A DNA stretch of 50,046 nucleotides from a virus. The notes beneath the pieces are model-generated. The model ran no database searches and had not been told where the DNA came from. It saw nothing but the letters and a program-made list of their open reading frames with translations. The stretch's first letter is position 1, and every line of letters starts with the position of its first letter. Shown piece by piece: positions 6,752 to 16,407 of this stretch. Location: the IMG/VR virus record IMGVR_UViG_3300045012_000081, positions 1 through 50,046 of that record, one strand, 5' to 3'. The translations under genes were made by a program, and so were the position numbers.

Positions 6752-8054
6752 TTACCCACTCCTCGCAGTAGCCGGCCTTCTGTAGAGGCTCAAGCGGCAG
6801 GCACTCTGCAATATCGTCGCGGCAGAAGGGGCTGTTAGGAATCTTCAGGCTCTTGTAGAGTTTGTACGACCGATCTCGAGCCTGCATAACCGTCGAGCCT
6901 TTCCCTACCACGCAGCCAACAAAGGGGCCAGCGGTACAGAAGGTATCTTGCATCTTCCACTTGCCGTTCTCGCAGCATTCTACCTGGTTGCACTTGACCT
7001 GTGCGAGATGGACATCATCCATATTGCCTTGGTCCACGCCCCAGATTGGATAGTCCTCTACCTCCTTATCATGCACGTAGTCATCGTAAGGCCAAGGCGG
7101 CATTGCCACTGTGAGGCCTACGGCATGTGCAGCACTCACGCGCAACGTATCCTTCCCAGCTACAAGGTTCGCGAAGAACTCTACCATCGAACCCTTGTGC
7201 AAACTGCTCTGAATATAGATCGCCGGTATGCCAAGCCTTGCCGTGCACTCAAGCGGATGCATGGTCTTGGCTTTCTTGTCAAACATCAGGCCCATGGCGA
7301 AGTTGCCCACAAACTTCAGCGCGTGGAGTGTGTCGGTGAGTGGTAGCAAAAAGTCCCGCGCAAGCTTGCTGTCCTCCACGTACTTCAGCGCGTTCCCCAT
7401 CTCCCACGTGTTAGGTCCCATATCGCCGGGCATCAGCTTCTTGTGCTCGAAGTCTTCTTCAAAACACCCGCACCAGCCACCAGGCCCAAACCACCCGCTC
7501 ACACCCACCTCACAACCTTCTTCAATCTTCTCCTGGAGAATGAAAGGAAACTTGTACCCTTTCCGCTTCCACTTCTCGAGCATAAACAGCATGTCTTCCG
7601 GTCCTTTGCTGACGTATGAAAGAGCCTTGTTGGCGTTATCACCAAGCGGCTTGCTAACAAACGAGCCCTTTGTCTTTCGCACATACGCAATCGCCTCGTC
7701 GTAGTTCTCGAACTTGCGGAACGGTAAACAATCGAAGCCTGCGTGTTCAAAGGCTTTGTTACCGGCTTCGCGGTCGATTTCCAGTTGCTGTGCGCGCGGG
7801 TGCGTACCAAGGATCGGATACCCATTATCAAAGTACCATTCAAGTTCAGCTGAGTAAGTATGGTTGAAAGGCAGCACAATCAGCTCCGCCCACTTCATGT
7901 GAGCTTGCCACTCTTGTACGCGCGGAACCAAGCGCTCGCCAATGTCATGCAGCTTCCTGTGTCCATTATAGACCTTGACCGAGTGTCCTTCCCATTGCGC
8001 GCGCAGAGCCAAGTCCGTCATCGTCCCATCAACGTCGAGGTAGAGAACCTTCAT
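6744..8054 (-). CDS. ATP-grasp enzyme, PurD/GARS-like
   Basis: The 436-aa product has ATP-grasp features: FVSKPLGDNANKALSYV (ATP-binding strand and Lys), FILQEKIEEGCEVGVSGWF (the hinge and metal-binding Glu pattern of glycinamide ribonucleotide synthetase-like enzymes), then MHPLECTARLGIPAIYIQS near the C-terminal third. ATP-grasp enzymes join a carboxylate to an amine using ATP. The substrate is unknown. Its place among virion genes, not nucleotide genes, argues against plain purine synthesis. The N-terminus (LDVDGTMTD) recalls a HAD motif, but other HAD motifs are not seen. ATGA overlap with the upstream gene. Confidence 0.8.
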   Translation of the reverse strand: MKVLYLDVDGTMTDLALRAQWEGHSVKVYNGHRKLHDIGERLVPRVQEWQAHMKWAELIVLPFNHTYSAELEWYFDNGYPILGTHPRAQQLEIDREAGNKAFEHAGFDCLPFRKFENYDEAIAYVRKTKGSFVSKPLGDNANKALSYVSKGPEDMLFMLEKWKRKGYKFPFILQEKIEEGCEVGVSGWFGPGGWCGCFEEDFEHKKLMPGDMGPNTWEMGNALKYVEDSKLARDFLLPLTDTLHALKFVGNFAMGLMFDKKAKTMHPLECTARLGIPAIYIQSSLHKGSMVEFFANLVAGKDTLRVSAAHAVGLTVAMPPWPYDDYVHDKEVEDYPIWGVDQGNMDDVHLAQVKCNQVECCENGKWKMQDTFCTAGPFVGCVVGKGSTVMQARDRSYKLYKSLKIPNSPFCRDDIAECLPLEPLQKAGYCEEWVNG

Positions 8055-10513
8055 TGTTGGCTCCTTGCTTTGCGCCGTTCGTCTGCAGCCTTAGCCTTTG
8101 CCCGCGCATCCATTTGCTTCTGGGTCGGTGAGTTAATCCCGACTTGCGAAAGCAACATCTGGCCGGCCCCGCGCTTGCCGCTCGCCACATCGGTCACCTG
8201 TCCGATTGGACTGACCTGTTGCGTGAGATAATGTCCGACAGACTCGTCTTGGCCGATCTTCTTGCCAGTAAATGTGTCCGTACCTGTCATCAGCTCTACT
8301 GGGACTTTTAATGCAGGTGAGATTGGCATGACCGAGCTCATCAAACCGCCCCAAGTTTTATCTCCCGTGCTGAATTTATAGATCGCGTCTGGCACCGAGT
8401 CCGCGCCGAACCGGCGTAGTGAGGCGTTATCATTCCCCGTAACCTTCTGTACTAACTGATCAAGCGCCGGATATACAACCAGGCTAGCAGTAGCAAGCAT
8501 AGCCATCTGATCGATCGCATGTGCGCGGTCTGCGATAGAAGAGTCTCGACTAACGAGATCCTTAACCATGTTGCCATAAGAAGCAAGCCGCCCATAGTCG
8601 TACCTCCCGAAAGCCGTTACCGCTGGTGATTTAAGGAACTGTGAAGCTGCGCGGCCACCAGGCAGGTCAGTAATCTGATCCGGAATACGATAGTTTGGAA
8701 TGTGCTTCTCTGTCTGCGTGATAGCTTCATCGAGCCCCATTCCGCCGTTCATCTTCGCCATGTAGCCGTGCATCATAATCACGTCGTTCCAGGACCAAAG
8801 CGACTTTGCACTATAGGCATAGATAGCCTTAACCATGTTCGCTGGATTCGCATAGCCCCAGGCCTTGGCAACCGCATCCATTTCTGGCGCGGTGCCTAGC
8901 TGTTGCGCCATGCTCTCAGCAAAGTTCCGCGTCACCACCGAGGGGTAGATCAGTCCCGCGCCTTGCTTGAGTGCTTGGCGGTAGAGAGGTCCCATGGTCA
9001 TGACTTCCTTATGCGCGGCCAAGGCTGTCTTTACTGTGCTCGGCAAGTCGATAGTCAATGCTTTGAGGTTCCCTACCAACCCTCCCTCAATCATCTTATG
9101 ATCCAGCACGTTTGCAATGTGCGGCAGAGGGTTCCAGAACAACGAGCCAACAGTCACCCGCGTGATGTTACCGAGCTTTGCCAACGCGCCACCCTTGTCT
9201 ATCCCCGAGTAGTCATCCAATATATTCGCCACTCGTGGCGCGAACTTATACCCAGCCAGCTGCGGTATCCCATTCACCGCGCGGAAGCCTTCTGGCGCCT
9301 CTGCGGCCTTTGGCGATACGAGAGTCTTGAACTCTGGACTGTGCTTGATTTGTTCAAGGAACTGCGCGTTGTGGAGAGCCTCGCTCAAGTTAATGTTGCC
9401 GTTGATTGCGCTCAGCAATGGATCATGATAGTAGCGGATAGGCGTATTGGCCTCAATCGCCTTCGTAGTGCTATCGGTTAGCTTAAATGTTTCGCCCATG
9501 AATTTGACTTGCTTGTTAGCGAGATCATCCGCGCCAAGCTTACCAGAGCCCATTACCTTCCCACCGCGATAAACCTCGAAGCTATTGTTGTTCTTGCTCT
9601 GCACCAGGTGCAAGTCTTTCTCTCCTGCCCCTTCCATTCCAAACACTTTACGCGCTTGCATCTCTGGCGCGAAGGTACTAATCCCTTTAGGCTGGTTCGG
9701 CGGCAGCACTCCCTTGATGGTATCCACTACGCTCGACTGCCCAACGGGAATCCGCCCGACGTATTTCTCCACGTCAGGACCTTTCTCGCCAGTCAAGATA
9801 GTAATCATGTCACGCATCTTCTCATTCTTCGCCATGATCGGAGCGACCATCTTGTCTTTGATATACTGTGCGCGCGGACTTAGCTTAATCGAGTCATCCT
9901 CAAACGAGTGGTAGATATCCTCCGCATGCGTGCTATAATCCTTCGGCAGAAAATTCTTCACGTCCACCAGCCACTGCATCTTCATTCCTTGCGCGGCTTT
10001 GCTGAGGGTATAGAGGCTATCGCTGATTTTCGCAATAGGATCACCAAGCCGAGATGCGATATTCCCGAGAGCGGATATACCAGCGGCCTTGTTCGTGACC
10101 GCGTTGATTGTACCTTTGGCCGCGCTGGCGAGAGCCATAGTCGCAGCCTTGCCGAGAACCACTGGCGCGGCTTCAGGAAACGGACTATCTGCCGCAGACA
10201 CTTTATCGAATTCTTCATTCTCTCCCACCTTCGGTGCGCCGAAGAAGCCACGCAGTTTATTCTCTAAATCCCACGGACCTCCGCTACGGTCTACTTTGTT
10301 TCGTTTAATGTCTTCCGGGGTTGGCGGAGTAGCCGCTCCAGCCGTTGCGCTCGCGAGCGCATCTTTCGTTGGCGCTTGAGGTAATACTGCTCGCGACTGA
10401 CCGAGTGCGCTTGGTGCTTGCTGTTGCTCACGGCTGCCTCCGAATAGTTCATCGGCGTTGCCAGTCGGAGCTGGCGCGCTTGCGCTGCCGAATAGTTGAT
10501 CTGCATCAGGCAT
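8051..10513 (-). CDS. Large virion-associated/internal protein, 820 aa
   Basis: The long, mostly helical product has a low-complexity N-terminus (repeats of DQLFGS / DELFGGS) and many Ala-, Gly- and Lys-rich helices. The C-terminal half (GSLFWNPLPHIANVLDH, then several amphipathic or hydrophobic helices) resembles large polyvalent-protein or ejection-type domains. It is the third of three consecutive long, repetitive, non-enzymatic genes after the tail genes, the position of ejected internal virion proteins in podoviruses. ATG overlaps the upstream stop (TAATG). Confidence 0.7.
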   Translation of the reverse strand: MPDADQLFGSASAPAPTGNADELFGGSREQQQAPSALGQSRAVLPQAPTKDALASATAGAATPPTPEDIKRNKVDRSGGPWDLENKLRGFFGAPKVGENEEFDKVSAADSPFPEAAPVVLGKAATMALASAAKGTINAVTNKAAGISALGNIASRLGDPIAKISDSLYTLSKAAQGMKMQWLVDVKNFLPKDYSTHAEDIYHSFEDDSIKLSPRAQYIKDKMVAPIMAKNEKMRDMITILTGEKGPDVEKYVGRIPVGQSSVVDTIKGVLPPNQPKGISTFAPEMQARKVFGMEGAGEKDLHLVQSKNNNSFEVYRGGKVMGSGKLGADDLANKQVKFMGETFKLTDSTTKAIEANTPIRYYHDPLLSAINGNINLSEALHNAQFLEQIKHSPEFKTLVSPKAAEAPEGFRAVNGIPQLAGYKFAPRVANILDDYSGIDKGGALAKLGNITRVTVGSLFWNPLPHIANVLDHKMIEGGLVGNLKALTIDLPSTVKTALAAHKEVMTMGPLYRQALKQGAGLIYPSVVTRNFAESMAQQLGTAPEMDAVAKAWGYANPANMVKAIYAYSAKSLWSWNDVIMMHGYMAKMNGGMGLDEAITQTEKHIPNYRIPDQITDLPGGRAASQFLKSPAVTAFGRYDYGRLASYGNMVKDLVSRDSSIADRAHAIDQMAMLATASLVVYPALDQLVQKVTGNDNASLRRFGADSVPDAIYKFSTGDKTWGGLMSSVMPISPALKVPVELMTGTDTFTGKKIGQDESVGHYLTQQVSPIGQVTDVASGKRGAGQMLLSQVGINSPTQKQMDARAKAKAADERRKARSQQ

Positions 10514-11760
10514 TATTTAATCTCCTCGTACTGGTTCGGTCCAGTCTTCTTGTACATCTTGTCTCCCTTGCGGAACTGATCCCCGACGGAGAGCGCAGTG
10601 AATTGCTCCTTCGTATCGATGGCTTGAGGGAGAGGTCCTTTGAGACTCGCGTCCTTTGCGCCGATACCTGTGCCGAAGAAACCTTTCTTGCCTGGGTCCA
10701 CCATCTTCTTCGCCATCGGAACGAGCTTGTTAACCTCGCGCGTGAAGTCATCTGCGGTCACGGTGTCACCAGGCTTGGTTACTTGCTTCGACAACGCAGC
10801 TTTCGCGCCAAGCAACAACTGTTGCGCGACAGCCTTCTTCTGCGTATCACCAAGCATGCTCAAGTCAGGGTCGCTTGCGATCAAAGATTGAATGTATGGC
10901 GCACCTTTGTCAGCTTGCTTCGCCGCGAAATCTTTGCTCTTGGCCAAGTCCATCGCATCCGTGCGGCTCACGCCTGCGGCTGCCCGCGCATCAGTCCGCG
11001 CATGCCAGTCCATCTCCGCTGACTTCCACTGTTTGTCCAAGTCCACCTTCTGCGCATTGAGATTTAGGTTCGCGCCTTCAAGCCCCAACCTGCCGCTGTC
11101 GTATCGGACTTTCTCTTGGTAGCTCAGGTTCGCTTGGTCTTCTGTTACTTTACGATGAGCCTCTTCGAGATTGTCTTTGTAGCTCATCGTCCCCTTCGCG
11201 ATCTGCTGCAACCGCGGCCAGTCCTGCACGACATTACCAGACAATTGGAACTTGCTAATGTCTGTGCCAGGCGGTAGGCTCGCTAGCGCGTCAGTGTAGC
11301 CTTGCTGATCGCCCGGCTGTATCGCGCTAAAGACTTTACCAATCGCATCTGTTTGCTTGCCCATGATATCGAGCGCGTTCTTCTGCCGCGTCATGGCTTG
11401 GTCTCGTAGCGTGCTAGCCTTGGTGCTGTACTCAAGAGCCAACTTCGGGCTGAACCGACTTATATTAGCCGCGATCTTATCGTAGATAGCTGCAGTCTTC
11501 TCCGCAGGATCAACGTTCGGCTGGCCAGTCGCTGGGTTCGTTCCACCGCCTTGGCCACCTTGCTGATCCGGTTGCTGTGCTTGCGCGTAAGCGTCCGCAA
11601 TTGCCTTACGCTCTTGCATCTGGTTCTGTATGTTGATAATCCCTTGCGAGAGCTCTACCGCGTGCAAGCCCATTTCGAGCTTAGCATCTTGCATCTTAAT
11701 CCGCCCTTGCACCGCGTCGATGTAAGCCTGATAAATCGGCGGTCCATAGTTGAGTGCCAT
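10513..11760 (-). CDS. Coiled-coil internal virion/ejection protein candidate
   Basis: The 415-aa product is mainly predicted helix: an N-terminal coiled-coil-like stretch (IKMQDAKLEMGLHAVELSQG), Gln/Gly-rich linker (QQPDQQGGQGGG, about residues 62-75), then long charged helices (EEAHRKVTEDQANLSYQEKV). The C-terminus has a short beta-like tail (RKGDKMYKKTGPNQYEEIK). No enzymatic motif was seen. Together with its two neighbours it fits an internal core or ejection protein set. Confidence 0.68.
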   Translation of the reverse strand: MALNYGPPIYQAYIDAVQGRIKMQDAKLEMGLHAVELSQGIINIQNQMQERKAIADAYAQAQQPDQQGGQGGGTNPATGQPNVDPAEKTAAIYDKIAANISRFSPKLALEYSTKASTLRDQAMTRQKNALDIMGKQTDAIGKVFSAIQPGDQQGYTDALASLPPGTDISKFQLSGNVVQDWPRLQQIAKGTMSYKDNLEEAHRKVTEDQANLSYQEKVRYDSGRLGLEGANLNLNAQKVDLDKQWKSAEMDWHARTDARAAAGVSRTDAMDLAKSKDFAAKQADKGAPYIQSLIASDPDLSMLGDTQKKAVAQQLLLGAKAALSKQVTKPGDTVTADDFTREVNKLVPMAKKMVDPGKKGFFGTGIGAKDASLKGPLPQAIDTKEQFTALSVGDQFRKGDKMYKKTGPNQYEEIK

Positions 11761-11769
11761 AGTCCCTCC

Positions 11770-13017
11770 TTAACCTGTGTAGCCAGAGATGAGATCATCC
11801 GGCGTGCTGGTGCTCGACGCGCCAAAGTTTTCGCTGCCCGACGTTGAGCCGCCCGAGCCGAAGCTAAGTCCGCTAAGCAACTGCCCAACGCCTGAGCCAA
11901 GGCCGGCAAGGCCCGAAGCAATATTGCTTCCGCTGGCTTGGTTCGCGACCCCAAGGTTAGCCAAGATACCGCCTGCGCTAGCTGGGCTCGAGTTGCTAGC
12001 TTGCGTAGCCGTGAGCAGAGGCCCAAGGATCGACAAGTTCGCGTTGATCGCGCCAGAGTTAATTCCCATCATGCTCTGCAACAGGTTCTGCAAATTGACT
12101 TGCGAGTTTTGTTGCTGCGTCGACTGCAGTTGTTGCGTTCCCAACTGATTGCTGAACGACTGTTGCTGTTGGCCGGTGAGCAAGCTAGCCAAGCTCGCGG
12201 TGTTGCCGAACTGATTCTGGCCCATCTGGTTGACCAGCCCTTGTAGACCTTGGTTCGTGGTTGAGGTCTGGTTCGCGCTAGTCTGCGCGCCGAGCAAGTT
12301 CGTAATGTTCTGTTGTACTGCCTGTGAGGCAAAGTTCTGCCCGTACTGCTCCGCTGCCGCGTATTGATTGCCTGAGCCTAGTTGACCGGTCTGCGCAAGG
12401 CTGCGGTTGAGATTCGACAAACCTTGCGTCTCTTGGAATTGCTCGCCAGAGGTGAGTGAATAAGGGTTCTGCCCCAGTATCGCGCTAATGCCGGAGGGCA
12501 ACTGCACGCCTCCGCCTTGCAGCGTGGACAACAGCTGCGTCGGGTTGTTAAGCAAACCTTGCAATGCGCTCGTTTGACCCGGCGTGCTAATATTACCTTG
12601 CGCGGACAACCCACCAGTGTTAGTGCTAATATTCGCACTGCCCATAATCGAATTGAGCAGACTCAGTTCCCCTTGCTGCGCCGTTGCTGTCTGGCCTTGG
12701 ATACTACCTAGCTGGCCAGGATTGAGCAAGTTCTGCAACGTAGGGACGAAACCAGTTGCGTACTGTCCAAACGGATTCGACGCTGCCGCGCCAGCTTGCA
12801 ACTGGTTGAGGTTACCTCCGGCCAGACCTTGAATACCAAGCCCCGCGCTGAGACCACCCGCAAGAATATCGCCAATACCTTGGCCAAGCGAGCTGCCACC
12901 ACTAGCGCCTCCTCCACCTCCACCGCCACCCCCTCCGCCGGAGAGAAGCGCACTAGCTCCTGCAGACGCAACGCCACCTGCGACAGCAGCTCCAATTCCT
13001 CCAGCGACTACGCACAT
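11770..13017 (-). CDS. Gly/Gln/Ser-rich internal virion protein candidate
   Basis: The 415-aa product opens with a hydrophobic Ala/Gly segment (residues 5-26) followed by an 11-Gly tract, then long runs of Gln-, Asn-, Leu- and Ser-rich sequence (SQAVQQNITNLLGAQTSANQ). This composition is common in ejected proteins of podoviruses that insert into membranes. The start overlaps the GNAT-like gene's stop by 10 nt. No catalytic motif was seen. Confidence 0.68.
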   Translation of the reverse strand: MCVVAGGIGAAVAGGVASAGASALLSGGGGGGGGGGGASGGSSLGQGIGDILAGGLSAGLGIQGLAGGNLNQLQAGAAASNPFGQYATGFVPTLQNLLNPGQLGSIQGQTATAQQGELSLLNSIMGSANISTNTGGLSAQGNISTPGQTSALQGLLNNPTQLLSTLQGGGVQLPSGISAILGQNPYSLTSGEQFQETQGLSNLNRSLAQTGQLGSGNQYAAAEQYGQNFASQAVQQNITNLLGAQTSANQTSTTNQGLQGLVNQMGQNQFGNTASLASLLTGQQQQSFSNQLGTQQLQSTQQQNSQVNLQNLLQSMMGINSGAINANLSILGPLLTATQASNSSPASAGGILANLGVANQASGSNIASGLAGLGSGVGQLLSGLSFGSGGSTSGSENFGASSTSTPDDLISGYTG

Positions 13018-13529
13018 GATTCACCTCTTGGAAGGTCTTTCAACTTTAGTTCCATGATAACATCGTCTGCGATATAACCGCGCTTTTTAAGAATCTCAAA
13101 CAACTTTCCAGCTCTTGTTACGGGCCAGCCTATGATGCTAACCCCGCGCGAACTGAATTCCTCTTCCACGCAAGACATAAATCTTGGCATAGATGCTCTG
13201 TACGCAGGCTGCACATAAAAAGTATCCACGTTGCCGCATAGCTCGTTTTTCAGATGCATGCTGTAATAGACCACCATCAACGCGTAGCCGTGTAGAGCGC
13301 CGTTCTCCCCGCGCAACGTTAGGGCTACCAAAGCCCCATTGTCCGCCAGGCTAAGATACTGGTCAATGTTTGGGTCTATTTGCAAGCCCCGCTGTCCGTG
13401 ATAAGCACAGGTGTCTTTCTTTATCTCCGAGCACTCGTCCCAGCATTCTTGACCGAGTGGGGTAATCTCTTCGGAAAGCTTGATTGTAAAAGGCTCAACA
13501 GCTATGTTTACAACAGCGGTGGCTTCCAT
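13008..13529 (-). CDS. GNAT-like N-acetyltransferase-fold protein
   Basis: The 173-aa product starts MEATAVVNIAVEPFTIKL at ATG 13529, chosen over a start 10 residues earlier because of AAGGGG just upstream and contact with the preceding stop. The order of elements is that of small GNAT proteins: GALVALTLRGENGALHGYALM (strands 2-3), NVDTFYVQPAYRASMPRFMS (strand 4 and pyrophosphate-loop region, but without a clean Q/RxxGxG/A), then IIGWPVTRAGKLFEILKKRGY. The weak loop suggests a structural or altered enzyme. Similar genes occur beside internal virion genes in other podoviruses. Confidence 0.65.
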   Translation of the reverse strand: MEATAVVNIAVEPFTIKLSEEITPLGQECWDECSEIKKDTCAYHGQRGLQIDPNIDQYLSLADNGALVALTLRGENGALHGYALMVVYYSMHLKNELCGNVDTFYVQPAYRASMPRFMSCVEEEFSSRGVSIIGWPVTRAGKLFEILKKRGYIADDVIMELKLKDLPRGESCA

Positions 13530-13530
13530 C

Positions 13531-16407
13531 TTATACCCCTTCTTCGAATTCGAGTTCAATCGACTCTACACGCTGAGCGGTAAAGTCGGTGTGGCGGATC
13601 TGGTACGCGGTTCGGTTCGCGCGGCCCATTGCCGAGATAAATGGCCAAGGGTTTTGCATGTTTACAGGCCTGTAATAAGACCACGTTTTGTAGTCCGTCT
13701 CGCTATGCCGAATCCACAGGTTGCTTGCGGTCTGATCGCCTACGATTGCCGCGCGAGTGATAAACTTGTCCCGCAGTTGCCCAGCGTCCCAGATTTCACT
13801 TACCGTGTTAAAGTCGATTGGGTTACCGTAGTCTGAGCCTGTGTTGTAAGTCACAACGTAGATGTTGCCATTGCTTGGGTCTTGGACAAAGACCGAGCCA
13901 CCAATGTTGCCTGCTTCTGAATTTCCAAGCTCGTGTCCATCGACGCCTTGGTAGTAGGTATACATGTAAGGCTGAAGCGAGCCGCTAGTCTGCGGCGAGG
14001 CAAAACCGTTGATGTTATATTGCAGCGTGTATGGATCAATAACATTAAAGACCGCGTTACCGTTGAACAACGGATTGCCAATGCCACTTACAACCCCAGG
14101 GTCGCCGTCGTTCATGCCATGCTGGTTTGGCGCAGTGCTGATTACTGCCCGCGCAAAGCTTGCGGTGTAGAAACCAGTAACGCTCACGCTGGTAATCGGC
14201 TGGACTGGCGCAGGCCGCAGGCTGGTCCACACGTACCAAAACTGCATTGAGAAATCGTACACGAGCGTGATACCAGTCGTGACCAATGTGAGCACATAGC
14301 ACGGATGTCCAAAGTGGCTGGTAGCAAACGCATAGATCGAAGTGAGCGGATCGTTCTGAATAATCCGATCGATGAAAGGAGTAGAGACAATCGTCGGCGA
14401 GTACCCTTGCATCATGTAGACCTTAGCGCCCTCTGTCGAAGTCTGGCCTACCCAAAGCACACTTGCTTGCATCTCTACAATCGAGCGGCCATTGGCGCAA
14501 CCCACTTGGTAAGCCAACGCGGTGTTTGCGGAGAGCGCAGAGCCTGGACTAGGATTCGCGTTGTCGTAGAAGAACTCGCAAGACCATGCGCCGAAGCCAA
14601 CGAGGAACTGTCCTACCTTCGCAATGCCGACGCCACCGTTTGGCTCGTTCTGAATCGCGATTTCGTTGAGGGCAGTCCATGTGCTTGGGTCGTTGATGGC
14701 TGAGCCCCAGATCTTTCCAGCCGGGTCCATGACGTAGAACACACCATCGAGGTAAACGAGGCCAAAGACTGTTACCGCAGGATAGTTCGCGTTGGTGATC
14801 TTGGTGAGCAACGAGAGGGCTGCGTTGAAGTAGTAGCCTTGATGCGCGGACTTAAACACCAGCAACGGTGTGGCAATACCGCTCGAGGTCTGGTTGAAGT
14901 TGTAGAACTCGCCGGCAACAGTCGGAGTCAGCGGAAAGTTAACATTGCCGCCACCGACAGTCCACACGTCATTGTAGAACGTGGAGCCGCCGCTGGAGCC
15001 ACCAATGATCCAAAGGTTACCGTAGGCAATGACCTGCATAGAGCGGTTGGCGTAGCCAGGGCTTGCAGTAAGCAAAGTCCAATTGATGCCATTGGAGCTG
15101 GTCCAGATCTCGTCAACCTGCGCGCCGTTGATGTAGGAGGTGAAGTAGAAGTAAGTCCCGTTTGCGTAGACTACTTCACCTCCACGGCCACCGCTGACCG
15201 CAGTGCCGTCGAGGAAACCGTAGCCGGTGACAGGGATGTTCTCACCATTCGCGATGTCAGTCCAACCGCAAGCCGTTGTGTAGAGCGAACCGACAGTGGT
15301 GAACGTGACTGTCGGCGCGTCGTAGTAATCACACCATTCATCCTCGAACAGATCACTGTCGCCAGATATGTAGCGCTGTGCTACCGCGCCGGAACCACCA
15401 GCACCATTCACCGTCGTGACAGTGATACCGTAAGGCTCTTGCAGCCCCTCGCTCGTAACCACCGTAAAGGGTAACATCGGACAGCCAGCGACTCCAAACA
15501 CATTACTATTCACCCGAGTCCACGTGACACCGTTCGTACCTCCGTCAGACCACAGATCGGCCACTGCGGTTTGAAACGCGGTGAAGCTGCCGTTGTTGTA
15601 GAAGCCTCCAATCACATACATCGTCGAACCGACAGCGAAGAAGCCGAACCTGCGCCGGCCGATCCAAGGTGCTGCCGCGTTCTGCACTGTCCAAGCGGTA
15701 CCGTTAGTCGTGCTCCATACGTCGTGCCATAAACCTGGGGTTAGGCCAGAAAGACCTTGGCCGCCTGCAAGATAGATTGTGTTGCCCAGTACCAAAAGTT
15801 CAAAGTCCGCGCGAGGCAGCCATGCGGCATGTGCAGTAATCTGCGTCCACGTTGCGCCGTCTGGCGTGCTCCACACATCATTGAGATAGGCACCTGCCGC
15901 GTTCTGCCCTCCCATGATGTAGAGAATGCTGTTGAGTACGATAGCCTTCGCGCCAGTGCGGCCCGTCAACGCCGCTGGTAGGGTTGTGTTTTGCGTCCAG
16001 ACTGAACCGTTGATGCTTGTCCATGCGTCGTTGAGCAAACCGCCCGCGTTATTCCCGCCGATGACCCACAGCTGACCAAGAAAGCCAACCATCGCCGCGC
16101 CGTCTCGCGCGCCAAAGCCGGCTGAGGCAGTAACCAAAGTCGGAAGAGAAGCGGCTGCGCCTGAGTATTCATTCAGGTAATCACCAGAGACGCCGTACAG
16201 AGTGCCGTTGTAGTCATCAATACCTTGGCCAAGCCCTACCACGCCAGTGTAGGCGATGGACAGCCCAGCGCGTTTGATCGCGCGAAGCTTCTCCTGGCCC
16301 TGCTCCACAAGCCCATTTACTACCTTCGAGTCATACGCAAGTGTCGAATCACGAGACTCGATCCTCTCTACAACCCCAATGCGCGGATTCTTTTGTGCCC
16401 AGGCCAT
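13531..16407 (-). CDS. Kelch-repeat beta-propeller tail protein
   Basis: The 958-aa product has about five or more kelch-like blades between residues 90 and 500, e.g. GGQNAAGAYLNDVWSTPDGA, AGGQGLSGLTPGLWHDVWS and IGGSSGGSTFYNDVWT, each with the GG and W spacing of kelch motifs. The C-terminal third is different (GFGAWSCEFFYDNANPSPG, PGVVSGIGNPLFNGNAVFNV, ending RTAYQIRHTDFTAQRVESIELEFEEG) and looks like the tail-tubular-B or P22 gp10-like plug proteins of podoviruses. It follows the tail adaptor gene directly. A structural role in the tail hub or nozzle is likely. Confidence 0.8.
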   Translation of the reverse strand: MAWAQKNPRIGVVERIESRDSTLAYDSKVVNGLVEQGQEKLRAIKRAGLSIAYTGVVGLGQGIDDYNGTLYGVSGDYLNEYSGAAASLPTLVTASAGFGARDGAAMVGFLGQLWVIGGNNAGGLLNDAWTSINGSVWTQNTTLPAALTGRTGAKAIVLNSILYIMGGQNAAGAYLNDVWSTPDGATWTQITAHAAWLPRADFELLVLGNTIYLAGGQGLSGLTPGLWHDVWSTTNGTAWTVQNAAAPWIGRRRFGFFAVGSTMYVIGGFYNNGSFTAFQTAVADLWSDGGTNGVTWTRVNSNVFGVAGCPMLPFTVVTSEGLQEPYGITVTTVNGAGGSGAVAQRYISGDSDLFEDEWCDYYDAPTVTFTTVGSLYTTACGWTDIANGENIPVTGYGFLDGTAVSGGRGGEVVYANGTYFYFTSYINGAQVDEIWTSSNGINWTLLTASPGYANRSMQVIAYGNLWIIGGSSGGSTFYNDVWTVGGGNVNFPLTPTVAGEFYNFNQTSSGIATPLLVFKSAHQGYYFNAALSLLTKITNANYPAVTVFGLVYLDGVFYVMDPAGKIWGSAINDPSTWTALNEIAIQNEPNGGVGIAKVGQFLVGFGAWSCEFFYDNANPSPGSALSANTALAYQVGCANGRSIVEMQASVLWVGQTSTEGAKVYMMQGYSPTIVSTPFIDRIIQNDPLTSIYAFATSHFGHPCYVLTLVTTGITLVYDFSMQFWYVWTSLRPAPVQPITSVSVTGFYTASFARAVISTAPNQHGMNDGDPGVVSGIGNPLFNGNAVFNVIDPYTLQYNINGFASPQTSGSLQPYMYTYYQGVDGHELGNSEAGNIGGSVFVQDPSNGNIYVVTYNTGSDYGNPIDFNTVSEIWDAGQLRDKFITRAAIVGDQTASNLWIRHSETDYKTWSYYRPVNMQNPWPFISAMGRANRTAYQIRHTDFTAQRVESIELEFEEGV

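Noticed and set aside
6744-8054. HAD phosphatase at the N-terminus of the ATP-grasp protein (DVDGT)
   Set aside because: Only the first HAD motif is matched by chance-like similarity; later HAD motifs are absent.
10345-11022. Plus-strand ORF, 225 aa, Arg/Leu-rich
   Set aside because: Composition is that of reverse-complement coding sequence of the two overlapping virion genes.
14839-15474. Plus-strand ORF, 211 aa, opposite the kelch gene
   Set aside because: Lies inside a clear structural gene, lacks an RBS and shows no domain.
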